A program made the position numbers and the translations under genes. A DNA stretch of 64,000 bases from Clostridiales bacterium (GTDB taxonomy: Bacteria; Bacillota; Clostridia; Christensenellales; CAG-138), in the NCBI GenBank assembly GCA_024691085.1, contig JAILNX010000019.1, forward strand, positions 1-64,000, written 5' to 3'. Under the pieces are notes generated by a model. The model saw nothing but the letters and a program-made list of their open reading frames with translations. It made no database searches and was not told where the DNA came from. Positions 28,034 to 36,589 of this stretch are shown piece by piece (the first letter of the stretch is position 1; every line of letters begins with the position of its first letter).

Positions 28034-28110
28034 ACCGTGCCTTACGGGTTTTCCCGCAGGGGAAACCCGCTAAGCAAGGCGAGCGAAGTGAGTCTTGCGG
28101 GTGCTGTGGA
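28034..28110. repeat. Palindromic structured intergenic element between secA and serS
   Basis: An 11-bp perfect hairpin, CGGGTTTTCCC / GGGGAAACCCG with a GCA loop, is enclosed by GCCTT/AAGGC. It is followed by CAAG-GCGAGCGAAGTGAGT-CTTG, a nested palindrome. There is no T-tract, so it is not a normal terminator. It may be a dispersed REP-like element or a structured leader of serS; no T-box core was found. Confidence 0.5.
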
Positions 28111-28141
28111 GCCAAAGGAAATTAACCTTTTCAAGGAGTAG

Positions 28142-29413
<1,272 letters not shown>

Positions 29414-29448
29414 TGAGCAATTAGCAATTAGGAATCAGCAATTATATT

Positions 29449-29493
29449 AAAACAGCTTTGTTTCCCTTTTTTCGGGAAACAAAGCTGTTTTTT
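29449..29493. terminator. Strong bidirectional terminator between serS and rmuC
   Basis: AAACAGCTTTGTTTCCC and GGGAAACAAAGCTGTTT form a 17-bp stem with a TTTTTTC loop, and A-rich and T-rich tracts flank it on both sides, serving convergent serS and rmuC. On each side there are degenerate short repeats (ATTAGCAATTAGGAATCAG and its reverse-type TGCTCATTGCTCATTACTCA). Confidence 0.9.
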
Positions 29494-29523
29494 CCGCAAT
29501 TGCTCATTGCTCATTACTCATTT

Positions 29524-30891
29524 CTAATTCTCCTCATTCCCCTCAAGGGGTGCGGGTTCGTCGCCCGCGGGGAGGACTTCGACGTCGCGGAGCTTCCTCA
29601 ATATCGCGCGCGTCCTCGTGCCGATCAGCTTCTCAAGATCGTCGCCCGCGCCGGTAATGCGCTTCTGCACGGCCTTGAGCACGTCCTCGAAGTTCTCGAA
29701 CTCCTTCTTGACCGCGCCGAGCACCTGCCACGCCTCGCCCGAACGCTTCTGCATGGCGACTATCGAGAAGCCCATGCGCAGGCTGTTCAGAAGCGCCGCC
29801 ATGGTGGACGGGCCGGCGATGTTCACGCGCGCCTCCTTCTGCAGCTTTTCGACCATGCCGAGCCTGACGACCTCGGCGTATATGCCCTCGGTGGGCAGGA
29901 ACATTATCGCGAACTCCGTCGTCTTGGGCGGATCGACGTACTTGTCCCTTATGTCGCGCGCGAACTTCATTATTACGTCCGTGAGACGTCTCTGCGCGGC
30001 GGCGACGAGCGCCGGGTCGCCGGACTCGTAAGCGTCGGTGAGCTGGATATAGGCGTCGGACGGGAACTTCGAGTCTATGGGAAGATACACCGGCCTGTCA
30101 CCGTCGCCGGGAAGCTTTACCGCGTACTCCACGCGCTCCTGAGTTTTGCCCTTTGCGTCGAAGTTTTTGACGTATTGCTCGGGAGCCAGTATCTCCTCGA
30201 GTATCGCGCCGAGCTGCACCTCGCCGAGCGTGCCGCGCGTCTTGACGTTCGTCAGCACCTTCTTGAGATCGCCCACGCCGACGGCGAGGTTCTTCATCTC
30301 GCCGAGCCCCTGATAGACCTCGGTGAGGCGGTCGTTGACCATCTTGAAGCTCTCGGTGATGCGCTTGTTCAGCGTGTCCTCCAGCTTTTCGTCGACCACG
30401 CCTCTGACCTCGTCGAGGCTCTTTTTCATCGTGTCGCGCACGTCGTCCAGGTGTTTGTCGTTCTCCGCCTGTATCACGGAAAGCCTGCGCTCGACCGTCT
30501 CGCGCATATCGGTAAGTTCCTGAGAGGTGCGGCTTTCGAAGGTCTTGAACCGCTCCTCGGTGTGCTTCGCGTTCTGTTCGACCGCGGTGTTGATGGCGTT
30601 CTGCTTCTCGGTCATCAGCCCGAAGAACGCCTCCTGTTTCGCCGCAAGCTGCTCCTCGGAGCCCTTCTGCGCGTGCCTTAAGCTGTCGCCGAGGTAACGC
30701 ATCTGCTGCTCCATGTCCTCGGAGATGTCCTTCCTCGTGCGGTCGAGGTTCTTCTCGGTATCGTTTTTGAACGTGATGAGGAGGTCGCCCACGCCGTCGT
30801 CCTTTTTACGCGTTAGGACGATCGCGATTATCGCGCCCGCGCCCAGAATGACGACCGAGGCGAGCAGCACTATGAACTGCCAAAGCTCCAT
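29524..30891 (-). CDS. rmuC: DNA recombination protein RmuC
   Basis: This 455-residue protein has one N-terminal membrane span (residues 6-26), a long coiled coil (about 50-190) and the RmuC nuclease-like domain with TRGTLGEVQLGAILEEILAP, LPIDSKFPSDAYIQ and TEFAIMFLPTEGIYAEVVR. RmuC limits inversion at short inverted repeats and is predicted to be a PD-(D/E)XK-related nuclease anchored in the membrane. Its start codon overlaps the stop of the ECF component gene (TAATG), so it is translationally coupled to it. Confidence 0.95.
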   Translation of the reverse strand: MELWQFIVLLASVVILGAGAIIAIVLTRKKDDGVGDLLITFKNDTEKNLDRTRKDISEDMEQQMRYLGDSLRHAQKGSEEQLAAKQEAFFGLMTEKQNAINTAVEQNAKHTEERFKTFESRTSQELTDMRETVERRLSVIQAENDKHLDDVRDTMKKSLDEVRGVVDEKLEDTLNKRITESFKMVNDRLTEVYQGLGEMKNLAVGVGDLKKVLTNVKTRGTLGEVQLGAILEEILAPEQYVKNFDAKGKTQERVEYAVKLPGDGDRPVYLPIDSKFPSDAYIQLTDAYESGDPALVAAAQRRLTDVIMKFARDIRDKYVDPPKTTEFAIMFLPTEGIYAEVVRLGMVEKLQKEARVNIAGPSTMAALLNSLRMGFSIVAMQKRSGEAWQVLGAVKKEFENFEDVLKAVQKRITGAGDDLEKLIGTRTRAILRKLRDVEVLPAGDEPAPLEGNEEN

Positions 30892-31412
30892 TATTCCTTA
30901 TCCTGCCTTTTCTTTTTGTCGATCAGCGTGATGCCCGTGCGCGAGAGCGCGAGCACCGTGAGTATGCCCGCTACCGCGCCGAAGGCGTACTGAATTGCGT
31001 TCGTCCACAGTCCGTAGAGCGCCGTTCCCATTCCGTAAAGTATGAGCTCGTACACGAAATAGCCCGCGGGCATTACGAGCCCCGATACGGGCGGCGCAAG
31101 ATATTTGCTCTTTTTGAACAGGAGCCCTGCGAGGAATCCCATGAGCCCCTTGATGACCAGCGTCGCCGGGGCGTAGACGACCGCGCCGTGCAGAACGTCG
31201 GCGAGCGCCGAGCCGACCGCCGCCGTCACCGCTCCGCCGAAGGGACCGAGAACGAAAGCCGAAACGAAGATCGCCGCGTCGCCCGCGTTCAGATAAGCCC
31301 CTCCCGAACCCACGGGGAGCGGGATGGACGCGAACAGCGTGAGTACGCCGATTATTGCGGTAAAAATGCCGTGAACGGCAAGCCTTTTGATTTTTTCGTC
31401 ACTTGTTTTCAC
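30891..31412 (-). CDS. ECF transporter S component, substrate unknown
   Basis: From the GTG at 31412 this is a 173-residue membrane protein with five to six spans. It contains GGAYLNAGDAAIFVSAFVLG, GPFGGAVTAAVGSALADVL and APATLVIKGLMGFLAGLLF, the pattern of S components of the DUF1393/ECF type (vitamin or related micronutrient binders). The reading frame remains open upstream to 31427, but that stretch is the -10 box, so the GTG is the better start and the message looks leaderless. The first ~30 codons are homologous to the start of the LRR lipoprotein gene, though the rest is unrelated. Confidence 0.85.
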   Translation of the reverse strand: MKTSDEKIKRLAVHGIFTAIIGVLTLFASIPLPVGSGGAYLNAGDAAIFVSAFVLGPFGGAVTAAVGSALADVLHGAVVYAPATLVIKGLMGFLAGLLFKKSKYLAPPVSGLVMPAGYFVYELILYGMGTALYGLWTNAIQYAFGAVAGILTVLALSRTGITLIDKKKRQDKE

Positions 31413-31457
31413 GGCATTATTATACACTATTCGGTTGTTCTTTTAAAGCCCCATTTC
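31322..31457 (-). repeat. Duplicated promoter plus 5' coding segment, copy A (ECF gene)
   Basis: About 136 bases, from the -35 region through codon 30, are clearly homologous to 32803-32938. The stretch from about 31410 to 31452 is nearly identical. The two downstream proteins are otherwise unrelated. Confidence 0.8.
31419..31447 (-). promoter_or_regulatory. Promoter of the ECF component gene, start codon at the transcript start
   Basis: On the minus strand TTTAAA (31442-31447) and TATAAT (31419-31424) are spaced by 17 bases. Only AATGCC separates the -10 from the GTG start (31410-31412), the position where transcription normally begins. A leaderless mRNA is inferred. Confidence 0.75.
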
Positions 31458-31501
31458 CCGAGATACGCATAAGGGAGCAAGCGAGCTTTTCAGATCCCGG
31501 G

Positions 31502-32893
31502 CTATTCGCCGAAGGGCTCCGCATTCATTCGGTAGTTAAGGCGCCCGTCGATGAACATCACTCCCGCTTTGGTGAGGGCGTTGCGCAGTTCGTTTATTCC
31601 GCTTCCGCTTATCCCGACTGTGCAGATCACGGCAATGCATTCGTTCGATCCGGCGTCGAGCCTTTTCCCGCTCTCTATGTTATATAGCTCTTTCTCCATA
31701 ACGCCCCAGCGGTCGGTGGTGATGAGCACATAGCCCGATCCCAGCAGAGCGTTCACCCGCGCGTTGTAGCCCTCAACGGTTGCCTGATCGGGATAGTCCG
31801 GCTCATCCTCGTCGAAATTAAAGAGCACTTCGCCGTAAACTTTCTTTAGCTCGCCGTTTTCTACCCGAAATAGCTCATAGCCGTAATACTGGCCTTCGAA
31901 TTCCGGAGGTATTCTCATAAGGCAGACGCCGAATTCCGCGCTGTTTACGACCGCGAACGTATTGAACGCCACGTGGCCTGTGCCCAGATAGAACTCGCGG
32001 CCGATAAGTCTTCCGTCGGCGTCCTCCACCCATGCGAAGGAGATAAAATCGTTCATCAAAAGCGAAAGCTGTGCGCAGAAGTATTCGTTTCTTCCGTCTC
32101 CGTCAAGATCCACCGGCCAGCGGGCTGTTTCCTCCTCTGCCGTATAGAATGAGACCGAGGCTCCGTAATCTTCGTCGCCGGTCTGTTCTACGTGCGCGCG
32201 AAGCTCTTTCGCCTGGTCGTTCGTGATCGGGTTCCACGAAAGCGAAACCGAGCCGAGCCCGTTCATTGACAAAAGGGGTGAAAGGTCTTTGACGCGGTTG
32301 TTGCTTATGTCGAGCACCTTAAGCCCGGTCAGCGCGGAAACGGGCGAGATATCCTCTATGTAATTCCCCGGAAGGCCAAGCGTCCGAAGCTGAGGGAGAT
32401 CGATTAAAAATGAGACGTCCTTAAGACCGCAGTCCGATACGATCAGCTCCCTGAGCCATTTCAGCTCCTTGAGCGACGTAAGATCGGCGTTGGGCGCTTT
32501 ATAGACAGTAAGCAATCTGAGCCCCGTAAAAAGCTTGAGCTGTGAAAGATCGACGATCCCCTCCCCGTGGATATCAAGATATTCCTGGGCCCTTATCATT
32601 TGAGGCGTGATCGGTTCTTCGCATGTCAGATTGAGCTGTTCCCTTACGCAGGCCTCGAGTGCAGAGCTTTCGAATACCACGACCTCGGGCGTCGGCGCGG
32701 GCTCCGTCGGATCGGGCGTCATGTGGATTTCGGTCGGCGCGGCCGTGGGCTCCGCCGAAGGAGAAGACGACTGCGCGGGATTATTGCCCACGAAGACACC
32801 GCAGCCCGCCGAGAACAGCATAAGCACGCCGATCATGGCTGCAATGATCCCATGAACGGCATGCTTCTTGTTTTTTTCGAAATTTGTTTTCAT
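31502..32893 (-). CDS. Leucine-rich-repeat lipoprotein
   Basis: From the ATG at 32893 this is a 463-residue protein. It has a lipoprotein signal (lipobox FSAGC, Cys at about residue 27), a Pro/Thr/Ser-rich linker containing HMTPDPTEP, then four or five leucine-rich repeats (SLKELKWLRELIVSDCGLKD, QLRTLGLPGNYIEDISPV, LKVLDISNNRVKDLSPLL), an SLSWNPITNDQAKEL cap and a C-terminal ~220-residue domain of unknown type. Probably a surface-exposed binding protein. The first ~27 residues and the promoter are a duplicate of those of the neighbouring ECF component gene. Confidence 0.8.
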   Translation of the reverse strand: MKTNFEKNKKHAVHGIIAAMIGVLMLFSAGCGVFVGNNPAQSSSPSAEPTAAPTEIHMTPDPTEPAPTPEVVVFESSALEACVREQLNLTCEEPITPQMIRAQEYLDIHGEGIVDLSQLKLFTGLRLLTVYKAPNADLTSLKELKWLRELIVSDCGLKDVSFLIDLPQLRTLGLPGNYIEDISPVSALTGLKVLDISNNRVKDLSPLLSMNGLGSVSLSWNPITNDQAKELRAHVEQTGDEDYGASVSFYTAEEETARWPVDLDGDGRNEYFCAQLSLLMNDFISFAWVEDADGRLIGREFYLGTGHVAFNTFAVVNSAEFGVCLMRIPPEFEGQYYGYELFRVENGELKKVYGEVLFNFDEDEPDYPDQATVEGYNARVNALLGSGYVLITTDRWGVMEKELYNIESGKRLDAGSNECIAVICTVGISGSGINELRNALTKAGVMFIDGRLNYRMNAEPFGE

Positions 32894-32938
32894 GGCATTA
32901 TTATACACTATTCGGTTGTCCTTTTAAAGTCCCATTTC
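32803..32938 (-). repeat. Duplicated promoter plus 5' coding segment, copy B (LRR lipoprotein gene)
   Basis: Homologous to 31322-31457, including the -35, the 17-base spacer, TATAAT, AATGCC and about 30 codons. The copy begins at the stop codon of the upstream M56 gene. Confidence 0.8.
32900..32928 (-). promoter_or_regulatory. Promoter of the LRR lipoprotein gene, start codon at the transcript start
   Basis: On the minus strand TTTAAA (32923-32928) and TATAAT (32900-32905) are spaced by 17 bases, and the ATG at 32891-32893 comes six bases after the -10. A leaderless transcript is inferred, as for the ECF gene. Confidence 0.75.
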
Positions 32939-35900
32939 AGTCGGCGTACTGAACGTCGAAGTACTCATCCTGCGGGACGCCGTTTATAAGAACGATATAG
33001 CCGTATCGGACTTCGATATCCACATAGATGGCGCCTATGCCCCCCTCATAAACGATCGCCCAGATCCAGCTTCGGCCGTCGGTAATGTCGAGCTCGACCC
33101 TTGCTCCGGCGGGAACGGTGTATGCTTCACCGATGCTGCCGTCATCGTTCACTCTGAATCCCGCAAGCTCCCTTTTGAGCGTATATATGGTGTGATTGGG
33201 GAGATAATCCATGGCGATAGTCGGGTTGAAGAGGGGCTGAGTAAGGTAAAGCCCGTCGTCCGTCACGGTGAGGCAGCTCACGAGGTAGCTCGTGCCGAAT
33301 ATCTCCGTGCGCATCTTGACCGGGATTCCCCAGCTCGGATCGAAATAACCGTCGTCGCGCGTGTTCAGGACCGTCTGCACCTCGGGCATGAAGCAGTCGA
33401 TCCCCGAGCCGCCCCGGCGCACGCGGAGCACGGCAAGGTATTCCCCGTCGTCCTCGGTCAAAAAGTCGACGACTATCTCTAGGCGCTCATCCGTAATATC
33501 GCAGTCGACGACGTGGACGCCGTACTGATACACATTATTCGGCTGCTCGAAGTAAAAGCTCTCCGAAGGATCGGCTCCGAGTGTCACCGTGACCGTAAAG
33601 CTCTCGCCCCCGCCCGTGACCAAAACGGTATCGGGAAGGCCGTCGAAATCGAGATCGCAATCGATCAGTCCGTTTCCGTCGGGAACGAGGTACCGGCTGT
33701 CCGCCGTCGGCTCCTCGCCGATAATGGGCGGCGGAAGATTCATCAAAGGATCACGGAAGAGGACGTAATCATAGAAATACGGCCCGCCGGGGGAATCCAT
33801 ATCGGGATTCATGCCCATCCAAAGCCCGAGGCCGTTTCCGCCAAAATCGTAGACGGTGATGAAATAAAGCCTGTAATGCCCGTCAGCGTCCCGCATGAAT
33901 GCGGCGTAAGCGGCATGATTATTAATAAGCTCCACGCCTTCGCCGATAACCCCGGCGAAAAGCTTGCCGTCCCCGGTCACGGCCCAGACCATGCCATTCC
34001 TTATGCCGCAGCTCTTCACGTTTTCTGGCATCGTGCCCCAAGCCTGTGTGAAGACGAGGCTGCCTGAGGCGTCGAGCGCGGCGAGCCCGTTTCCTTCGGG
34101 ATCCAAGGCTATCGATGCCGCGTCCCGCATGACCTGCTGTTTTTCATAAGCAAGATCGGCATTCAGGCTGTATCGATCGACGTATCCGTACTTCGTATGC
34201 ACGTACCATTCGGCGGTCCCGCCCGCGAAGCCGTCAAAATCATTAACGTTCTGAGCGATCCTTGTATAGGCGCCCGCTGTGGACGGATCCTTGACGTACA
34301 GGTCACCGTCGAGGGTGAGATAGGCCTCAGTTCCCATGAAGTGCTCGGGATCGACGTTCCCGGCTACAAATTCGGGGCTTCCGTTTCTGAACTCACAGAG
34401 CTCAATAGCGCCGTTGACCAGGCCGAAGCTTCCCTTGAAAGCGCTTATGCCGAGGGCGTGATCGAATATCTTTACGGGTTGACCTCCGAAATCGTTCCCG
34501 CAGGGATGCGCTCCGAACATGCCGAAGGGATCGGAGCCCCGGAGCCATACCGAGCCATCGGACTTCATATATATGAGGCTGTGGTAATATTCACCGTCGT
34601 ACTTATTCCCGTTCCCGGAGCAGCTCAGGGCGTGCAGGTATTGGCCGTAGTACTCGCTTTCATCTACGGCAATGAACAGCGTCACGGCGTCGACGACGTC
34701 GCGGTCGAGGAGGTAGGGCTCTCTGCCGTTGCCGGAGTCGGTCTCGGCGCGGAAGAACTCGATCTCACGTCCGTTCACGGTTTCGGTTACGGTGTTTGCG
34801 CCCGTGACCAGGCCGTCCTTGTTCTCCGCCTCGATGGCAAAGAGCAGGCCGTCCGGGGTCAGCATGAACACGCCGACATCGTCGTCGACTATCAGCCTGT
34901 TTTCGACCGGCACAAGCTCCGAATACCCGCCGAGCGGTATCCTTTCGTTCGGCATGGGAGTCGGAGTGACAATAGGATCTGTCGGATCGGGCGTCATGTG
35001 ATGGTCGGGCGGAGCGACGGTCGGAGCCGCCGTCGGAGCCGGCGTCGAAGCGGGCTTTTTGCCGCCCAAAAAGCTGCATGAGGCAGCAAGGAGCGCAGTC
35101 AGAACGACCGCGGCCGCGATCAGTACCCCCGTGCGGCGGCGCTTTGCGACGTGCGTGATCCTTGCCTTGAGCTCGCGTTTGCCGTTCGTCATGGCTGTCG
35201 CGGCGCAGGCGATGTTCGCCCTCGCGCTCTTTCCCGCGGCAAGCGAAATGAGCGTCCTTCCGTAGTTCTCACGCTCGCTTTCACCGAGCGAGCTTACCGC
35301 TCCCGCGTCCGCAAAAAGCTCGCCGTCGCGCCTTGAAAGCACCGCGGCGGCCCACACGAGCGGGTTATACCAATGGAGTATCAGCGCCGCCGAACGAAGA
35401 AGCGCGAAAACCGCGTCAAAGTGGCGGCGGTGGGCAAGCTCGTGCGCGAGCACGAAGCGGAGCGTGCTTTCATCCTCGGCGGTCTCGTTTGAAACGTAGA
35501 TCGCGTTCATGAAAAGGCAGGACGAATCGAGCCCCTTAACGGCGTACACGCGGCAGGGGGCGTCGGATCCTATCGGTTCGCGCCTTTTCCTGAGTTTTAT
35601 ATAGAAGCGGGCGTTGACGAAGATAATGTACGCGGCTGTCACGCCCATGCCGGCGTACCAGACGATATTCAAAGCATCCCTTATTTCGATCGTCTTTTTG
35701 ATCCGCTCGAAGCGCTCGGGCGACGCGTTTTGCTCGACGACGACTGAAGATATGACGGCGGTATCGTTTGCGGGGGATTCCGTCGAGGCCGGCCTCGACG
35801 GGAGCTGCGAACGCCTGACGCCCGTGACGAGCCCCGTATCGGAGCGCGAAACGTTCCTTATGCCCTCGACGGTCTCAAGATCCCTCACGACCCCGCTCGC

Positions 35901-36086
35901 CGATACGGCGCTCTTAACGCTGACGGGGCTTTGAAACACCGTGCCCGGGATCAGAAGCCTTACGAGCACGAGCGCCCACAGAGCATACCGAAGCCCAGCG
36001 CTCATCTTTTTTCCGAATATCGCGCGGACGGCAATCACAATGAGTATAAGGGCACTCGACGATGCGATCCAGACTAAATCAGTCAT
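32937..36086 (-). CDS. M56 (BlaR1-type) membrane metalloprotease with a large extracellular domain
   Basis: This 1049-residue protein has an M56 protease module: spans at about 4-23, 34-49 and 140-157, the zinc motif HELAH at 215-219 and the third-ligand region RRDGELFAD at 252-260, then a span at about 319-337. It is followed by a Pro/Thr-rich linker (HMTPDPTDP) and a ~660-residue extracellular region unlike the penicillin-binding sensor of BlaR1; it holds beta-rich segments such as VWLRGSDPFGMFGAHPCGND. On signal, M56 proteases cleave the cognate BlaI repressor, encoded upstream with an 8-base overlap. The ligand is unknown. Confidence 0.85.
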   Translation of the reverse strand: MTDLVWIASSSALILIVIAVRAIFGKKMSAGLRYALWALVLVRLLIPGTVFQSPVSVKSAVSASGVVRDLETVEGIRNVSRSDTGLVTGVRRSQLPSRPASTESPANDTAVISSVVVEQNASPERFERIKKTIEIRDALNIVWYAGMGVTAAYIIFVNARFYIKLRKRREPIGSDAPCRVYAVKGLDSSCLFMNAIYVSNETAEDESTLRFVLAHELAHRRHFDAVFALLRSAALILHWYNPLVWAAAVLSRRDGELFADAGAVSSLGESERENYGRTLISLAAGKSARANIACAATAMTNGKRELKARITHVAKRRRTGVLIAAAVVLTALLAASCSFLGGKKPASTPAPTAAPTVAPPDHHMTPDPTDPIVTPTPMPNERIPLGGYSELVPVENRLIVDDDVGVFMLTPDGLLFAIEAENKDGLVTGANTVTETVNGREIEFFRAETDSGNGREPYLLDRDVVDAVTLFIAVDESEYYGQYLHALSCSGNGNKYDGEYYHSLIYMKSDGSVWLRGSDPFGMFGAHPCGNDFGGQPVKIFDHALGISAFKGSFGLVNGAIELCEFRNGSPEFVAGNVDPEHFMGTEAYLTLDGDLYVKDPSTAGAYTRIAQNVNDFDGFAGGTAEWYVHTKYGYVDRYSLNADLAYEKQQVMRDAASIALDPEGNGLAALDASGSLVFTQAWGTMPENVKSCGIRNGMVWAVTGDGKLFAGVIGEGVELINNHAAYAAFMRDADGHYRLYFITVYDFGGNGLGLWMGMNPDMDSPGGPYFYDYVLFRDPLMNLPPPIIGEEPTADSRYLVPDGNGLIDCDLDFDGLPDTVLVTGGGESFTVTVTLGADPSESFYFEQPNNVYQYGVHVVDCDITDERLEIVVDFLTEDDGEYLAVLRVRRGGSGIDCFMPEVQTVLNTRDDGYFDPSWGIPVKMRTEIFGTSYLVSCLTVTDDGLYLTQPLFNPTIAMDYLPNHTIYTLKRELAGFRVNDDGSIGEAYTVPAGARVELDITDGRSWIWAIVYEGGIGAIYVDIEVRYGYIVLINGVPQDEYFDVQYAD

Positions 36087-36456
36087 TCTTCCCCGCCTCC
36101 TTCAATATCCCGATGAGCTCCTCGACCTCCTGTTCCGAAAGCTTCGTGTCACGCGTCATTGCGCTTAAGAGAAGCCCGAGGCTGTCGGTCCTTATCCTTT
36201 CGAGGGTGTTCCGCGCCTCCTGCCAAACGGCCTCCTCGCGCGCGATCACGGGATAGATGAGCTTTCTCCTTCCGCCCGTTACGATCCTGACCGCGCCCTT
36301 ATCCGCAAGCCGGTTCAGCATCACGTTGACCGTCGCCTTCGTCCAGCCGGTGGATGACGCAAGCGACTCCACCATCTGACCGATCGTAAGGGGATTATCT
36401 TTCCACAGGAGATTTAAAAGCTTCCATTCTCCGTCCGAGAGAGAAATCTTATCCAT
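36079..36456 (-). CDS. BlaI/MecI-family transcriptional repressor
   Basis: From the ATG at 36456 this is a 125-residue protein: an N-terminal winged helix (LSDGEWKLLNLLWKDNPLTI, SSTGWTKATVNVMLNRLADK, KLIYPVIAREEAV) and a C-terminal dimerisation helix pair (LGLLLSAMTRDTKLSEQEVE). Family members dimerise and repress the bla- or mec-type operon until cleaved by the M56 protease. An upstream in-frame ATG at 36486 lies within the operator, so it is rejected. It overlaps the M56 gene by 8 bases, so the two are translated together. Confidence 0.92.
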   Translation of the reverse strand: MDKISLSDGEWKLLNLLWKDNPLTIGQMVESLASSTGWTKATVNVMLNRLADKGAVRIVTGGRRKLIYPVIAREEAVWQEARNTLERIRTDSLGLLLSAMTRDTKLSEQEVEELIGILKEAGKND

Positions 36457-36477
36457 AAGCCACCTCGCAAAAACTAA

Positions 36478-36537
36478 AGTTGACACTTGTTATCCTTCTT
36501 GATCTCATTATAACACGTTGGATAACAAATGTCAACT
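36478..36537 (-). promoter_or_regulatory. Autoregulatory operator and promoter of the BlaI/M56 operon
   Basis: An 18-base inverted repeat, AGTTGACACTTGTTATCC (36478-36495) against GGATAACAAATGTCAACT (36520-36537), differs at one position. Within it, on the minus strand, lies TTGACA (36530-36535) and TATAAT (36507-36512) with 17-base spacing. Repressor dimers on the two arms would cover the -35 and the start region. This is the expected BlaI-type design; binding is inferred. Confidence 0.88.
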
Positions 36538-36544
36538 AATTATT

Positions 36545-36582
36545 TAAAAGAAAAGGACGCGGTATTCCGCGCCCTTTTTCGG
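36545..36582 (-). terminator. Terminator of the hydratase gene
   Basis: On the minus strand GGGCGCGG pairs with CCGCGTCC around AATA, followed by TTTTCTTTT, eight bases after the hydratase stop codon. Confidence 0.85.
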
Positions 36583-36589
36583 GAACTGA

